Assembly: GCA_027922465.2 (NCBI GenBank)
Contig: BQMF02000059.1
Span: forward strand, 372,001 to 436,000
Direction: 5' to 3'
Source of the DNA: Turritopsis dohrnii
Lineage: Eukaryota > Cnidaria > Hydrozoa > Anthoathecata > Oceaniidae
DNA length: 64,000 bases
In this document: one piece after another, positions 13,006 through 24,810 of the stretch
How positions within the stretch are numbered: the stretch's first letter is position 1
How the letters are laid out: each line of letters begins with the position of its first letter
Program-made: the position numbers and the translations under genes
The notes under the pieces: model-generated
Databases searched by the model: none
Seen by the model: the letters and a program-made list of their open reading frames with translations, nothing else
Told to the model about the DNA's origin: nothing

Positions 13006-13655
13006 TAACGCTGCAAATAACGGCTGGTCAGCAGTCAATGACCGGCAATAGAAGGCACTTTATCATGTATTTCTAATGGTTGATCAACGTGACTGGTCAG
13101 AATTAATTTTATTGAAACAAGAGGACCATCCCATTTTGCAAAATACGATGATTGCTTGATAGCGAGGGATAGCGCTCGCTATAACGCTCCTAGAGTTAGG
13201 CAAGACAAGTTTTTAATCACGCAGGAAGATCTCTTTAAAAACATGCTCAACTATTTATACGAACTAGAACATGCTCTACTTATCATGTTAGTTTCGGTGC
13301 TCAATTGACAACCAAGGATAACTAAGGTATATTAAGTGATTATTCACCAATTTGTTGTTGCTAGGGAGAACAGCCACCGTTGCTAAGGTAATTTTCAAAC
13401 TTTCTTCGTTACATGAATTCATTTGTTCACATAATGAAAGAATAATAAAAACATAAGTGGCACCAACAGGACTCGTTTTCGTGTTATTGAATGAAAAAGC
13501 ATCTTAGTTTCCAGATTCCTTTACAATAACAGTGAAATGGAATGTTTAAATTTTTCAAGTTTGACTTGACCGGCAATATAGCCATGTGACCGGCAGATTT
13601 TGACTTTTAATGATCACGACGACCGGCTGGTGTAAAAAAATTATTTGCAGCGCTG
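13006..13655. mobile_element. hAT-like MITE (about 650 bp)
   Basis: Left end CGCTGCAAATAA (13009-13020) and right end TTATTTGCAGCG (13641-13652) are exact inverted copies. Both are followed inward by ACCGGC/GCCGGT-rich subterminal motifs. Extending three bases outward gives a CAGCGCTG-like tip, and the flanks read AACCTCCTA and AACCTCTA, a slightly eroded 8-bp duplication as expected for hAT. No coding region inside. Confidence 0.7.
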
Positions 13656-13899
13656 AACCTCTAAACTGTTTAGAACAATTCAATTTAGTCCTCTGAATTT
13701 AGGTCAGCACTAAATTACAAAAGGCGACCTGAAATTGTTATATTTTGCTGACCTATCTTAAAAGAAATTCAGCGGGCTGTAATTTGTGTTAATGCAATAT
13801 AAATTATTTAAGTATCTTTGGAATTTTCTAATATGCTTTTCACTCTATATATCTATTATTTTATATCGTTGTAGGATGTTCTCATACTTCACTATATTT

Positions 13900-15306
13900 G
13901 TGACGTTCCAGGGGAATTTGATAACAAACGATATTAACGATAATTATTAACGATAATATCGTTAATAAAACAATAGAATTAGCGATATTATCGCTAATAA
14001 TTATCGTTGCGTTATTATAGTTAATAGCGCTATTATCGTTAATATCGTTATTATCGTTAATATCGTTATTATCGCTATTATCGTTATATATATTATATAT
14101 ACTATAATTACGAAATTATAGTAAGAAAATAACTATATTTTTGATATTAACGATAATAACATTAATATTAAACATGTGATCATTTTATTTGTGACAAGGA
14201 AACCATTTCGTGTATATTAATCTTTCTTTCGCTTGATTACGGCGTAAGAAATTCAATTTTAGAATTACCCTCAAGTAAAGTTTTAGAGCCCTGTGTAAAC
14301 ATAACTTTCAGACAACCTTTCACATAAACTTCATAACAAACTGAAGGAAACAGGTAATGTTATTTTTAAACGAAGGTGAGTATTTCAAAAGAGAACTTTT
14401 GCAACTCGTCAAGCCGACGTTAAAATGTTTTCATTCGTCCCTTCCTACATTCGTCCTTCATCCCAATGTTGAACCTGAAAACATTATCGACGAAATGACA
14501 AAAATCAATAATGATCACTGAAAACGTTGCGATCAATTTAATTAAGGGTACATCTTCACCCAGTGCAAGTGAAATGTCTTTCGAAAGAATAATAATAAAA
14601 GTTTTGCTATCGAAAAAAACTTTAATGTAACGTGTCTTTAATAATGTAAAGTTTTTTTCCCAAGAGCTTATAGAATGGCAACCCGTCGAACAATTCAGAA
14701 AAAAGAATTATAGCAGACGGTTTCTACTTGTGCCTGCTTTCGAACTTACTTCTGTATCTTTTATCTCCAAATGAATATAAGAACCAGCTAATTAAGTTCA
14801 ATTTAATACACAAACGCGTGCTACCTGCAAATGTACATTTCAAAATAATACATTACCAAATCGAATGACACGGTATTTTAAAGTGGCTTTTCAAATTTGT
14901 GCTGAAGGTACAGGAATAACAAATGAAAAAAAAGTGCTTCGTTATTTCTAGAAAAATATATGTCCGCGTGTCATAATTGAATGAATCAGAGTTTATCATG
15001 TCATGAACAAGCGAGTTTGTTTTGAATTGATTGCTATTTGGCGAAATAATAATTAAACCACGGTTATTTTAGAACTTCATAAAACGACACACGTATGTGA
15101 AATGTATAAACAAACGTCTTGAACAAAACTTTTTGACGATAGTAACGGTAATCTGTGTTCTTACCATATTAACGATATTAACGATATTAGCGATATTAAC
15201 GATAATAACGTTACTCTGTAGCTCCATTAACGATATTAACGATAATAACGATATTAACGATATTAACGTTAATATCGTTTGTTATCAAAATCCCCTGGAA
15301 CGTCAC
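13900..15306. mobile_element. 1.4-kb element with palindromic subterminal arrays
   Basis: Inverted ends begin GTGACGTTCCAGGGGA and continue TTTGATAACAAACGATAT. ATTT flanks both sides (before 13900 and after 15306), consistent with a 4-bp duplication. Each end carries about 150-200 bp made almost entirely of CGATATTAACG, CGATAATAACG and AATATCGTTA variants, which are self-complementary (13,930-14,095 and 15,165-15,280). The interior (14.2-15.1 kb) has no open frame of note, so it is a non-autonomous element of unassigned superfamily. Confidence 0.8.
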
Positions 15307-15369
15307 ATTTTCATTATAATGTATATACTTCATTATATTATATACATATATACATACATATATACATAT

Positions 15370-17060
15370 GTGACGGTTTATGGGAAAAGGATAACAAGCG
15401 AAAAAGCGATTTGAATCGCTTAATCGATTAAGCGATTATTTGAAGCTAAAAAGCGATTCTTTAAAATCGATTTTTAGCTTCAAATAATCGCTTTTCCGAT
15501 TCACATGAATCGCTTTTCCGATTCACATGAATCGCTTTTCCGATTCTAATGAATCGCTTTTTAGATTCTAATGAATCGCTTTTCCGATTCCAATGAATCG
15601 CTTTTCCGATTCTAATGAATCGCTTTTTTGATTCTATATCACTCACTCAAGTGTTGATTAAAATTCTGATAAACATTTTCCCCCAAGGAATAAACCAAAA
15701 TATCGATCGAACAACTCAAAAAAGAATTGTAAGGGACGGTTTCTATTGGTAGTAACTTTAAAACAAACTTTTTTTTCTTTTTTATTAAACTGAATAAGAA
15801 CCATGTTCTGTTATGTGAACAGCGGTGGAACAACTTAAACATAAAAAAGAATTATAGCAGACGGTTTCTATTTGTAGCAACTTGAGAACAAACTGTTGTT
15901 TATTTTATGTCCTAGTGAATAAGAACCAGGTAACCAGTTCATTATTTAACACGAACGCGTGCTACCTGTAATTATACATCCGTCACATTGAGTTTTCAAA
16001 ATAATGCTGAAGTCGCGATAACAACAACATCTTTTGAGAGTGTAGACATCTTTATCAATAAAAAACCTTTTTAGTTTTATTTGGCAAAATAGCAATTAGA
16101 TATAATACTCCCAGTTATGTTCCAACCACGAAAACTGGCGCATGGGAATATGAAAAATATAAACATACATAGACGTTGAACGAAACGAAACGTAGTAAGT
16201 AGCTGAATCCTACTTTTCATATTCTAACAAAATACCGTCACTTTATTTTATTTATATCGTTTGTTATCAAAATCCCTTGGACGGTCACGTATATGGAAAC
16301 ATGGAATCTACTATGTAAACAAACAATCTTATTACGGCGATAGCAACGATTCTTAGTTTTTATTTATTATATTTCCTTTTCGAAAAAGATTTTTTTTTTC
16401 TCTCTTGGCGCACATTTGTCTTCAAAATATATTTTGCAGCTCATGCAAGTATATTTCTTTTGTTATAAATTCTGGTTATTAATTAAGCTATGTTTACATT
16501 AGCGAAAGATCCAATCACGTTCTTTCCCCAGTATTCGCCCGTTTCTCTCTGCGTTAAATTTTCCAAAAGTGGAAAACAGCCTTTAGTCTAAAAATAAAAA
16601 TCTATTTCCAGATGGATGGTGTTTTTGTATCTATTCATATTATTGCGCCAGTTTTATAATGCCGTTTTTCATCATTTGGTTCTTGTTTATAATTTGAGGT
16701 TTAATGCTTCTATTTTATTATGATACATAGAGAATCTACGATGATGAAAATCTTATTAACTTATTGACTTTATTCTTATAATTAACATCACTTCTGACTT
16801 ACAAATCGATTTTTTGAAATCGCTTTTCCGATTCAAGTGAATCGCTTTTCCGATTCAAATGAATCGATTTTCCGATTCAAGTGAATCGCTTTTCCGATTC
16901 AAGTGAATCGCTTTTCCGATTCAAGTGAATCACTTTTCCGATTCAAGTGAATCGATTTCGAAATCGCTTTTCCGATTATTTTGAATCGATTTTTTGCAGC
17001 TAAAAATCGATTTTAAAGAATTGATTTTTCGCTTGTTATCCTTTTCCCATAAACCGTCAC
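15370..17060. mobile_element. 1.7-kb element with GAATCGCTTTTCC arrays
   Basis: Inverted ends begin GTGACGGTTTATGGGAAAAG and continue GATAACAAGCGAAAA; ATAT flanks both sides within a TATACA microsatellite. Subterminal arrays of GAATCGCTTTTCCGATTC units occupy about 15,480-15,640 and 16,805-16,985. The interior 15,690-16,140 repeats sequence from the neighbouring element (14,680-15,060). A further end of that other family, in reverse orientation, lies at about 16,252-16,288 (complement starts GTGACCGTCCAAGGGA). The element therefore looks composite or nested. Confidence 0.8.
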
Positions 17061-20000
17061 ATATATATACATATATACATATATACATATAATATTATTA
17101 TCATTTTTTGTTATAGTTTTATAAATTTTCTTATAGAGCTTCCCCTTAAAGTGATAAAAGTCCCGTACATTTAAAAGTGGCAAGATGCAAATTTGAAAAA
17201 AGTTTGTATGCATAAAAGCCAATAAAATATATATATAAATGAAATCAATGTCGAGGAATTGTCCTCTATGAACATCTTTCTCAATAAGAATGCAACCTCC
17301 TTCTGCATTCACTGACTTCTACAGGGGACAATTCTTTTTGTGAAAATATTTAAGTCCCGAACAAAAAAGTAGCGTGTTGAAAAAAGTTGGACACCATTTT
17401 TGGGGACAGGGGTGCTATGATGTAATTAAAATTTTTGATTGACAATATCTTCGAAGCGGTTCTTCATAGGTATATACATTTTCGTGTTCAGAATGTTGAG
17501 CTCTAAAAGATGGCAACACATTCTGTTGTCAATTCCTAAATTCCATTTTCGAGAACACTTTGGGGTGATGAGTGATGGCACCCTTGGCAGCTAGTCTAAA
17601 AGAAATACTTTCCACCTTAATAAGGACATAAGGACAGTTTATTGTTTATTTTTCTTTATTTGAAATCTAGCATGAATAATTGTCGCAATATCATCATTGA
17701 ATTTTGCAACAATAGGAGTTGAAGAACTATTATATTTTCTATAAAATTCATGCAAAACATCTATAAAACACAGCATTCATTTTGTCTGCATGAGATATAT
17801 ATATAAGTTGCGAGACAGACCATGCGTAAATATGGGCGTAAGTATATGAAAAATCATTAAACAATGATAGTGAAAGATCTATATATTGGTTTTGATGAAA
17901 AAGTGAGGCAAGGTTTTGTTAGCGATATGATGAGGATCACGTAGAACTTTCACAAGAAACGGATGAGGCTGAGGAGCACGGGAAAAGTCAAATCCGTTCA
18001 ATGTATTTTTTCTTTTTTGGAGTTTATTTTTTAGTAAAATTAATGTGATAGATCAATAGAGAATTTATTTAGCTTTCAGAAAATGTATACTCTTCTTTTA
18101 GGGGGAAAAATGAAAGTATCTGCTGAGATATTTCATAAAAACTGAACATGTGTTTAGAGGTTAGAGACTATCCTTAAACAAAAGAAATTCATATTTATAC
18201 TCAAATAAACAAAATGAAGAATCAGATGTTTCTACACTAAAAATACCTACACATAATTCATTCCAATGTAAATATTCTGGCAAATGGGGTTCAACCACAC
18301 TAAGAAAACTTTCCCAAATTGAGATCCAATTTTCGTACAAAGCATCCATCATAATTAGTTTTATTATAAAGAATTTCCAAATTCTGTAGGGTATTTAAGT
18401 ATCAGAATAGATAAAATGTGTAAAACATTGAATTACGTAAGTTAGTTGCTTTGACAAGAAGAAACATGATAAATGAGTGGACTTTGGATTCTTAGAATAA
18501 CAATTAATTTCGACGGTGGCCGATGTAGTGGCGAGGCGGGAATACTATTTCACCGAACAAAGACGAATATGATGTAAAGTATCATCAGAGAGGTGAGAAA
18601 CCTTATTAAAGAATCCATCACTATCCAAAATATATGTATTTCATCAATATATAATGCTTGCGGAGTGGGTGCGTGTAATCACCCGTTCGCCAGCGAAAAT
18701 ATGGAATGCGTGAAAGCCGGATTTTCATTCGACAAAGACAAACCGAGCGAGTAAAATTCGTAACTGTGTGCGTGGAATGCGTATCCATATCAAGCCAAAT
18801 GAATGTTACTTTTGTGGCAAAATAATTAATGCAATGTAAGCCTATCAATACAATGTACTTTTGAGTTATATTGCTATTAAAAATACTCCCGTATATTATT
18901 TCAAATGTCGAAATTTTACCAAACCGTACTCCCGCCTCGTTTTGATGTGGTAATTTGATGAAAATTACACAATTAGCCCATAGCAACTTTCATGTATGAA
19001 GAACTTATTATCAAGTATATAACTAGCATATCAAAATATAAATAGTCAAAATGTGGTTGGGTTTAATAGTCTGATAGTGTTTTTTTAAGAATTTGATAAT
19101 GTGAATGTGAGATGGAGATGGAAAAGAGAAGGAATAACAAAATAAAATAAAATACTTTATGAATCAATAATTTTCAGTTCTTTCATACATAAGTACAGAT
19201 TCAAAAAATTTTGACACTCACAGTTGTAAAATTATCCTGCGTAAATAGTAGATATACACACTCAAATATTATCAAATAAAGAAGACCAGGAAGTTGAAAT
19301 CAACAAGAAATACAACAGGCATATTCCAAACTTTTTCCAAAAATGTTTACATTAACCCAGAGATGACAATCAACATTCAGTTCATTGAAACTTTAAAAGT
19401 CAAAGAAAATTCAATTTAAAACATGCTTTAATGTGTCGTTCCTTTCAAATTAATTACCACTGAAGATATCTTTGAATGAATGCTTCCGGAGTACTATTTT
19501 TTAACACATGGCTGTAAATGCTCAACACTTCACTTTGACATTAGTTACTCCTATCTTTGGTTCAGCCCTTCCATTTCAAGTGTACGAGATGTCCAACAAT
19601 TATACATTTCCTCTTCATTCATACATTGATAATGTGATATATATACACCTGAAATAGTAAAACAACATAAAGAGCATAAAATTTCCCATTCACAAAATGA
19701 TAGTAATAAGTTATTAATGTGATTTTTCCTAAGTAAAATCATTTTATGTAATGTTATATATATTATTAGAATGAACTCAAGTAGTAACACAAAGGCGTAC
19801 GGTTATAGAAAAACCAATTTATTGATTTACTTTTCAGTTATCTAATTCATTTAAAGAATTTTGAAAATTACATTATCATTAGACAAAAACATGTTATAAA
19901 GTTTCACCTGGCCAAATGTTATAAATTCTAACACTACAATGTAGTTGCTGTATATTGAATAGCAAATCAGACAATAATTTTCTGCCATTACAGGTAGGTA

Positions 20001-22482
20001 ATGTTGCTTACAGTTTTTATTGTAAAGCAGTTCAATTTGATAATAATAACTGTACAACAGCGTATAACCTGAAGATGTAAGAGATACTTACAAAAAGTTT
20101 CGTAAAATAAATTAATAATTGAATGTTCATGTTTTTATTATTAAAAAACTTATGGCAAATAAGATACCTAATAGATTGATTATTTACCCAAAGTGACAGA
20201 GATTTTACCCTTTCAAATTCCATTATGATGTATGCTGTTTTGATTTTTGCTGAGTGGATTACATTAGAAATAATAAAGGTCAATTTTTTCTGTATATATA
20301 TCCTACTACCCCAAACAGAGGGTAAAGCCTAATACGCTACATTTTCAACTAGCCTTAAGAATTCAAAATCTCTAAGAACCAATTAACAAAATTTTGTGGT
20401 GTAAAAGTGGTCTCAATGATGTTGTGTTGACTAGTTCGGTCTGTTGTGTGGAAATAAACTCTTTCTTGTGCCAGTGGTTCAAAAAACACAAAAGGCTAAT
20501 TAAAAAAAGCTGAAACGTAGAAGCAAACGGAATGAATAAGAAATACGTATGGATCGTATGGATATTCCTACTAGCACACAACACAGCTGTTAAGCACATT
20601 GATGCTCAGTCAACAAATAATTTTAGTGTGCTTTAAAAAGTATAGAAACCTTACTTCTAGAATATAAGAGATTGTCAAAAAGGTCAACAAACAATCTTTT
20701 CCCATCCTCAACTTACATTGAAGGTGTTGGTTTCCCAGAAACAAACCTCAAAGCAAAGCCTTCCCGGGGAAAGGGGGAAAATGTCTACTTAACTCTAACT
20801 AAGAATGACAACTTTGCATTTTGGTAAGCAGTCCATGTACCGTAGAAACGGGAAAATTTGCCTAAAAGCCATACTTTGAAAATTTTTTTGCTCGCGCATT
20901 CAAGGTGTTATCTGAGTGAATTCTACTTGGGAAATCTGATGTAAGTGAGCCAAATTGCACTTTTTGTATGACCCTGTAGGAGGTTTCATCGAGTTACGGC
21001 AGCCGAAATGCATCTCTCTGTTAGTATTTTGATGACAATATTTGATCTTGCCAAATGAGCTCCGTTCCGCTAAAAAGCTACACTCCGCAAAAAGTACATT
21101 TGTATGTTTGTATTGTATGTTTTATTTCAAGTAAGCGTTTGGTCACGTGATGTCTCGTTCTTTCAAGCTCTATAGAGAGTTTACACTGAATTTGATCGCC
21201 TAACTAAAATTGTTAGATAAACACCAAAGATTGCATTAAGTATTGCTGATCTCATTTATTAACCAAGTACGAAAGACATGGTGCGAAGATCCATTGGTGC
21301 AGTCACTTAACGACGACGCAAGAGACTGCGAGGTTTCATCTGAAATCAAAATTTAATTTTGTGTTTTAATTTTGTGTTTTTATTTTAAATAAATCTTTGT
21401 ATACCGATTTTATGAAAAATAACGTGAAGTGTGGATGCCATATCATCATAATGCACATGGCGCATTTAAACCGAGAAACACTTTAACTTTGCGCTCACAA
21501 ATCAGAATGGCAATACTGTCTTTATTACAAACACTTTTCCACTTTCGTACATCCTTCAAATTTTCTCCATCGATTTGTAATTTTTTCAAACATTCATCAT
21601 ACTGTGTTCCATGAAAAAAATACTCAAATATATACTATCTGTGCCCATATATAATGTTGCAAGTATACTATATTTTAAGCTTTATATGATCATTTAAGAC
21701 TTGTAGTTATGATGATTTTTATTTTCTTGAAAATATTCTTTATGTGTTATGGACAATTTTTTTTCTGCAACAGAAGAGATCAATCAGCGTTTTGCCTCCA
21801 CTTATTTTGTGATATAACCTGACTCAATTTGTGTTTCGCTTTGACTCAATGTCGTATGTTTGTTTGTTTTTGTTTTTTTTAACTCAACCTGCGCAACATT
21901 TATCTCCGTGCTATTTTATTTCGATACACAATAGTAGAGGCCTTTCTCATAGAAATTAGTTTTGAATCTATTTTATCTATTTTTTTAAAATTTATATATA
22001 ATATACATATCCGAACAGAAGAGAGGTTTGACTATAAAACTTTGTTTTGCTGTTATGACGAGAGAACATTGTTATCTTCAACGAAAAAACTAATTTTTAT
22101 TCGAACTAAAATATAATTTTTAATTCATGATGATAGCAGCTTCAGTTGATGCAGTGTTTAAAACCGTCTTGTGTCAAAATTTGAGAACAAACATATCTGC
22201 ATAAGATACGCGCATTTTGCGACTTCAAGACTTAATTAAAACAAAACTCCAACCAATTACAAATTGACATATGATGACTTGGAACCTTCAGCTAAGTACA
22301 CGTTACTGCAAAATAGCTACATGACACAGTTAATTTAACTGCCATACGAGGCTGATAATATCATAATATGGAGCTTTTTATCCTGACGAGATGTTGAGAC
22401 GGGACATTTAACAAGATCCTGATTTTTATGTTAATCTCATCATATTCATTTTCCTGATCAATTGGAAAATACAGTTGCCCAC
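17061..22482. other. Long stretch without a recognised gene
   Basis: I see no gene I can support. The longest frames are minus-strand 18161-18352 (tryptophan-rich, 63 codons) and 18621-18986 (121 codons); neither has a family I recognise or convincing splice sites. A short hairpin pairs GAATTGTCCTCT near 17,258 with AGGGGACAATTC near 17,325. Confidence 0.4.
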
Positions 22483-22542
22483 GCTAACTCGACATCGCGG
22501 AGGGCCCGGGAAAAGTGTCGAGTAGGCGGGGGTCGAGTTAGC
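22483..22542. repeat. GC-rich hairpin (GCTAACTCGAC)
   Basis: Perfect 11-bp inverted repeat, GCTAACTCGAC at 22483-22493 and GTCGAGTTAGC at 22532-22542, around a GC-rich loop. It stands out from AT-rich surroundings and may be a repeat end. 22,543-22,863 shows nothing further. Confidence 0.6.
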
Positions 22543-22863
22543 AGGTGATTTTTTTAATGTAATATGCCCCTATCACCCATATTATTTTGCTTTTATAAGG
22601 TTCGGACAGTACCCAGAGGAATTAAATAACAAAAAATCTATTTCTTAATTTGAAATATGTTTTTATCATACAACAAATTTCCAAAACCTTTTGCGTTTCG
22701 CTGATTTGAAGTTTCAGAAACTTTTGCGAAAAAAGCCAAATCCCCCGTAACAAAATGTGAAAATGAAAGTTCCTGTCCTCCAAAGATTCATGTCCTTAAA
22801 TTATGCGTTGTCTTTGGAAGAATCCTGGATACCGTATTTCCTCTAATTAACAGCCCCCTCCGT

Positions 22864-23140
22864 TAGTAAGTAAGTAACGGGAGTTTTTAGTCCTTGGGCT
22901 TCCATCCGTAATGGTTGGTTCTTCCGCCCGCCGACTATTAGTTGACTTACCGCCAGAGATACTTATAGCATTGCTCTAACTTGCCCGAAGGCCAGTGTGC
23001 AGTCAGTAGATGGCTCCTAATGGGCTGACACGCTGCTTTTAAAGCGCATCGGAGTGGCGTATTGAGGTACGAAATGACTGGACTCAAACACGGGTCGCAG
23101 CGGTCGCACTCAAAAGTACTAGCCACTACACCATCGCTGC
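22864..23140 (-). mobile_element. tRNA-derived SINE, copy 1
   Basis: Read on the minus strand, the unit starts with a tRNA-like head: an A-box-like GATGGTGTAGTGGCTAGTAC near 23,117-23,136 and a B-box-like GTGTTTGAGTCC. It continues through a unique body and ends in a TTACTTACTTAC tail near 22,864. The same body recurs at 50,621-50,772 and 60,777-61,050. A Pol III head plus simple-repeat tail and dispersed copies define a SINE, mobilised by an unlinked LINE. Confidence 0.85.
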
Positions 23141-23827
23141 TAACTCCTTAAGTATTATTAAGAGTTATATCGACAATAATAAAAAAATAGCAATTTCTAT
23201 TAATAAAAAAATAATCAATTTTCTTTATCAATGAAAATAGCCGTTTTTATACTGAGACGTAAATTACGTCCAGACGTAATCTACGTCTGAAGAAAAGTTT
23301 CGTCCGTTATTGTTAAAACCGGTTTTTTACAAAATTTTGTCCTAACTTTCATCCGTCTACTTTTGCTTAACTTTCATCCGTCTCAGACGTAAGTTTCGTC
23401 TTCCAGACAGAAGAAAGTTTTAAAAACATCGTCCAGTATAAAAACGTAAAATGTAAAAAACATCGTCTGCTCAAAAAAACCGAATTTATACTAACGAAAG
23501 AAATCTAATAGGACGAAAGGTACGTGAAATATTTAACAGTATAAAATCGGTGTAAAATTTCATGACGGACGAAAAAATAACAAAAATTTGTAAATTTTGT
23601 CTACTTATAACTTTCGTCGAAACGATGCAAGTTAGAGCTTAGTCGAATGAAAGTGATCATACTTTCAGAAAGTGTGACACGAGCTTTCTTAAGTGTAGAT
23701 CAGACTTAGCAATGAAATCGAACGTTTTTTGTAAACAACACTTTAACGTAACTATAATATAACAGTATAACATGACTGAAAACTGCAATGGTGAGATCGT
23801 GATGTCTTCGAAAAAAAAGGTATTGCA

Positions 23828-23956
23828 AGAAGTTGGACTAAAGAAGAGGTGGAAAAGTTTGCTGAAGTGTTGGCATCAAACGAGTATGCGTTGTCTCTAG
23901 AAAGGTTGGCGCTTAAAGACAATATGCTCGTGAATGGTATTCAAAATAAAATCGAA
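23828..23956 (+). pseudogene. Myb/SANT-like DNA-binding fragment
   Basis: The frame reads RSWTKEEVEKFAEVLASNEY, followed by ALSLERLALK. This resembles the trihelix Myb-like protein encoded as the second gene of Harbinger-type elements in cnidarians (from memory of the family, not searched). Only about 43 codons survive before the frame runs into the antisense of the opposing fragment. Confidence 0.5.
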
Positions 23957-24262
23957 AGTTTCCCGATTTGGTCTCATTTCAGATTTAAAATCTGCATCAC
24001 TGTATATGTGATATACCTGACTCCACCAAAGCTTTTCTATTTCTCTCGATTTATCAGGCCCTCGATCTTTTCGTTCAACTATATTTCCAGTGACACTTGT
24101 TGTAGCAGCAACAGCAGCCTGTATATAGGTATCAGTAACGTTCGTTCTACCTGTACCTCTAATACATTTTGTAAAATTCATTTTCTTCCTCGTCAAGTCT
24201 TCTTCGTTTATTTTTAAGCATGAAAAAAAAGTCCTCTGATGCGGCAACATCCATCTTGACAA
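23957..24262 (-). pseudogene. Harbinger-type transposase N-terminal fragment
   Basis: The minus-strand frame includes FKSEMRPNRETFDFILNTI, matching the usual opening of the Harbinger nuclease domain (F...M...TFD.IL..I). No DDE residues follow; the frame stops near 23,897 inside the opposing Myb-like fragment. The upstream residues have no clear start codon preference. Confidence 0.5.
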
Positions 24263-24689
24263 TAAAAAAGATGTAAGTTTGTTTAATTCAGACGAAAGTT
24301 TCTTCTAACTAACTTTCGTCTGGAAGTAAAACTTTTGTCTGAAAAATGTATCCATTCGTCTGAATAAAACTTTCATCCGTCTACCGATTTTACACTGACG
24401 CTTAAAAAAAAACTCGTCGACTGAGTATTTTCTTTCGTCTGCCCGATTTTATACTGTCGAAGGATTTTTACAGACGAATTATACGTCTTGACGTAATTTA
24501 CGTCTCAGTATAAAAACGGCTAATCATCCACATCAAGTTCTAAGTAAGAATAGTTAGCCTTCTTTTTTATTAACTCTTGATGCAAGTGTCAGTGTCTATT
24601 ACGTCGAAACGCACTCGATTTTCGCGGGACCGGTCACGTGACTAACTTGATTTCCCATGATATTATTTCCCACGATAATGAAAAATTTC

Positions 24690-24810
24690 AAACTTTGATA
24701 TAAGCGCCGCCTTCTTATTAACGCCGCCCTCTAATTAGTGCAGCACTTAAAAACATGAAAATTTAATAAACGCCGCAGTGCTTATTTGTGCTTATTCGTG
24801 GAAATAGGGT
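24690..24810. repeat. Dispersed AATAAGCGCC-type repeat, copy 1
   Basis: Short modules such as ATTAACGCCGCCC, AATAAACGCCGC and a closing CTTATTCGTGG recur at irregular 20-30 bp spacing. Related stretches are at about 29,405-29,500, 44,935-44,980 and 62,590-62,895. Confidence 0.55.

Larger units (their letters stand above)
23239..24521. mobile_element. Harbinger/ISL2EU-like deletion derivative (1.28 kb)
   Basis: Inverted ends begin AGCCGTTTTTATACTGAGAC and continue GTAAATTACGTC. The flanks allow either AAT or TA as the duplication. Subterminal zones on both sides are rich in GACGAAAG/CTTTCGTC motifs. Internally it keeps a plus-strand Myb/SANT-like fragment and a minus-strand fragment resembling the start of a Harbinger transposase, joined tail to tail near 23,957, as if the middle of a two-gene parent were deleted. 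Confidence 0.7.

Noticed and set aside
15461..15646. 61-codon minus-strand frame with a repeating RKSDS/KKRFIRIGKAI pattern
   Set aside because: It is the translation of the GAATCGCTTTTCC subterminal array of a transposon, not a gene.
18621..18986. 121-codon minus-strand frame
   Set aside because: No recognisable domain, no promoter or splice evidence, and a composition typical of chance frames in this DNA.
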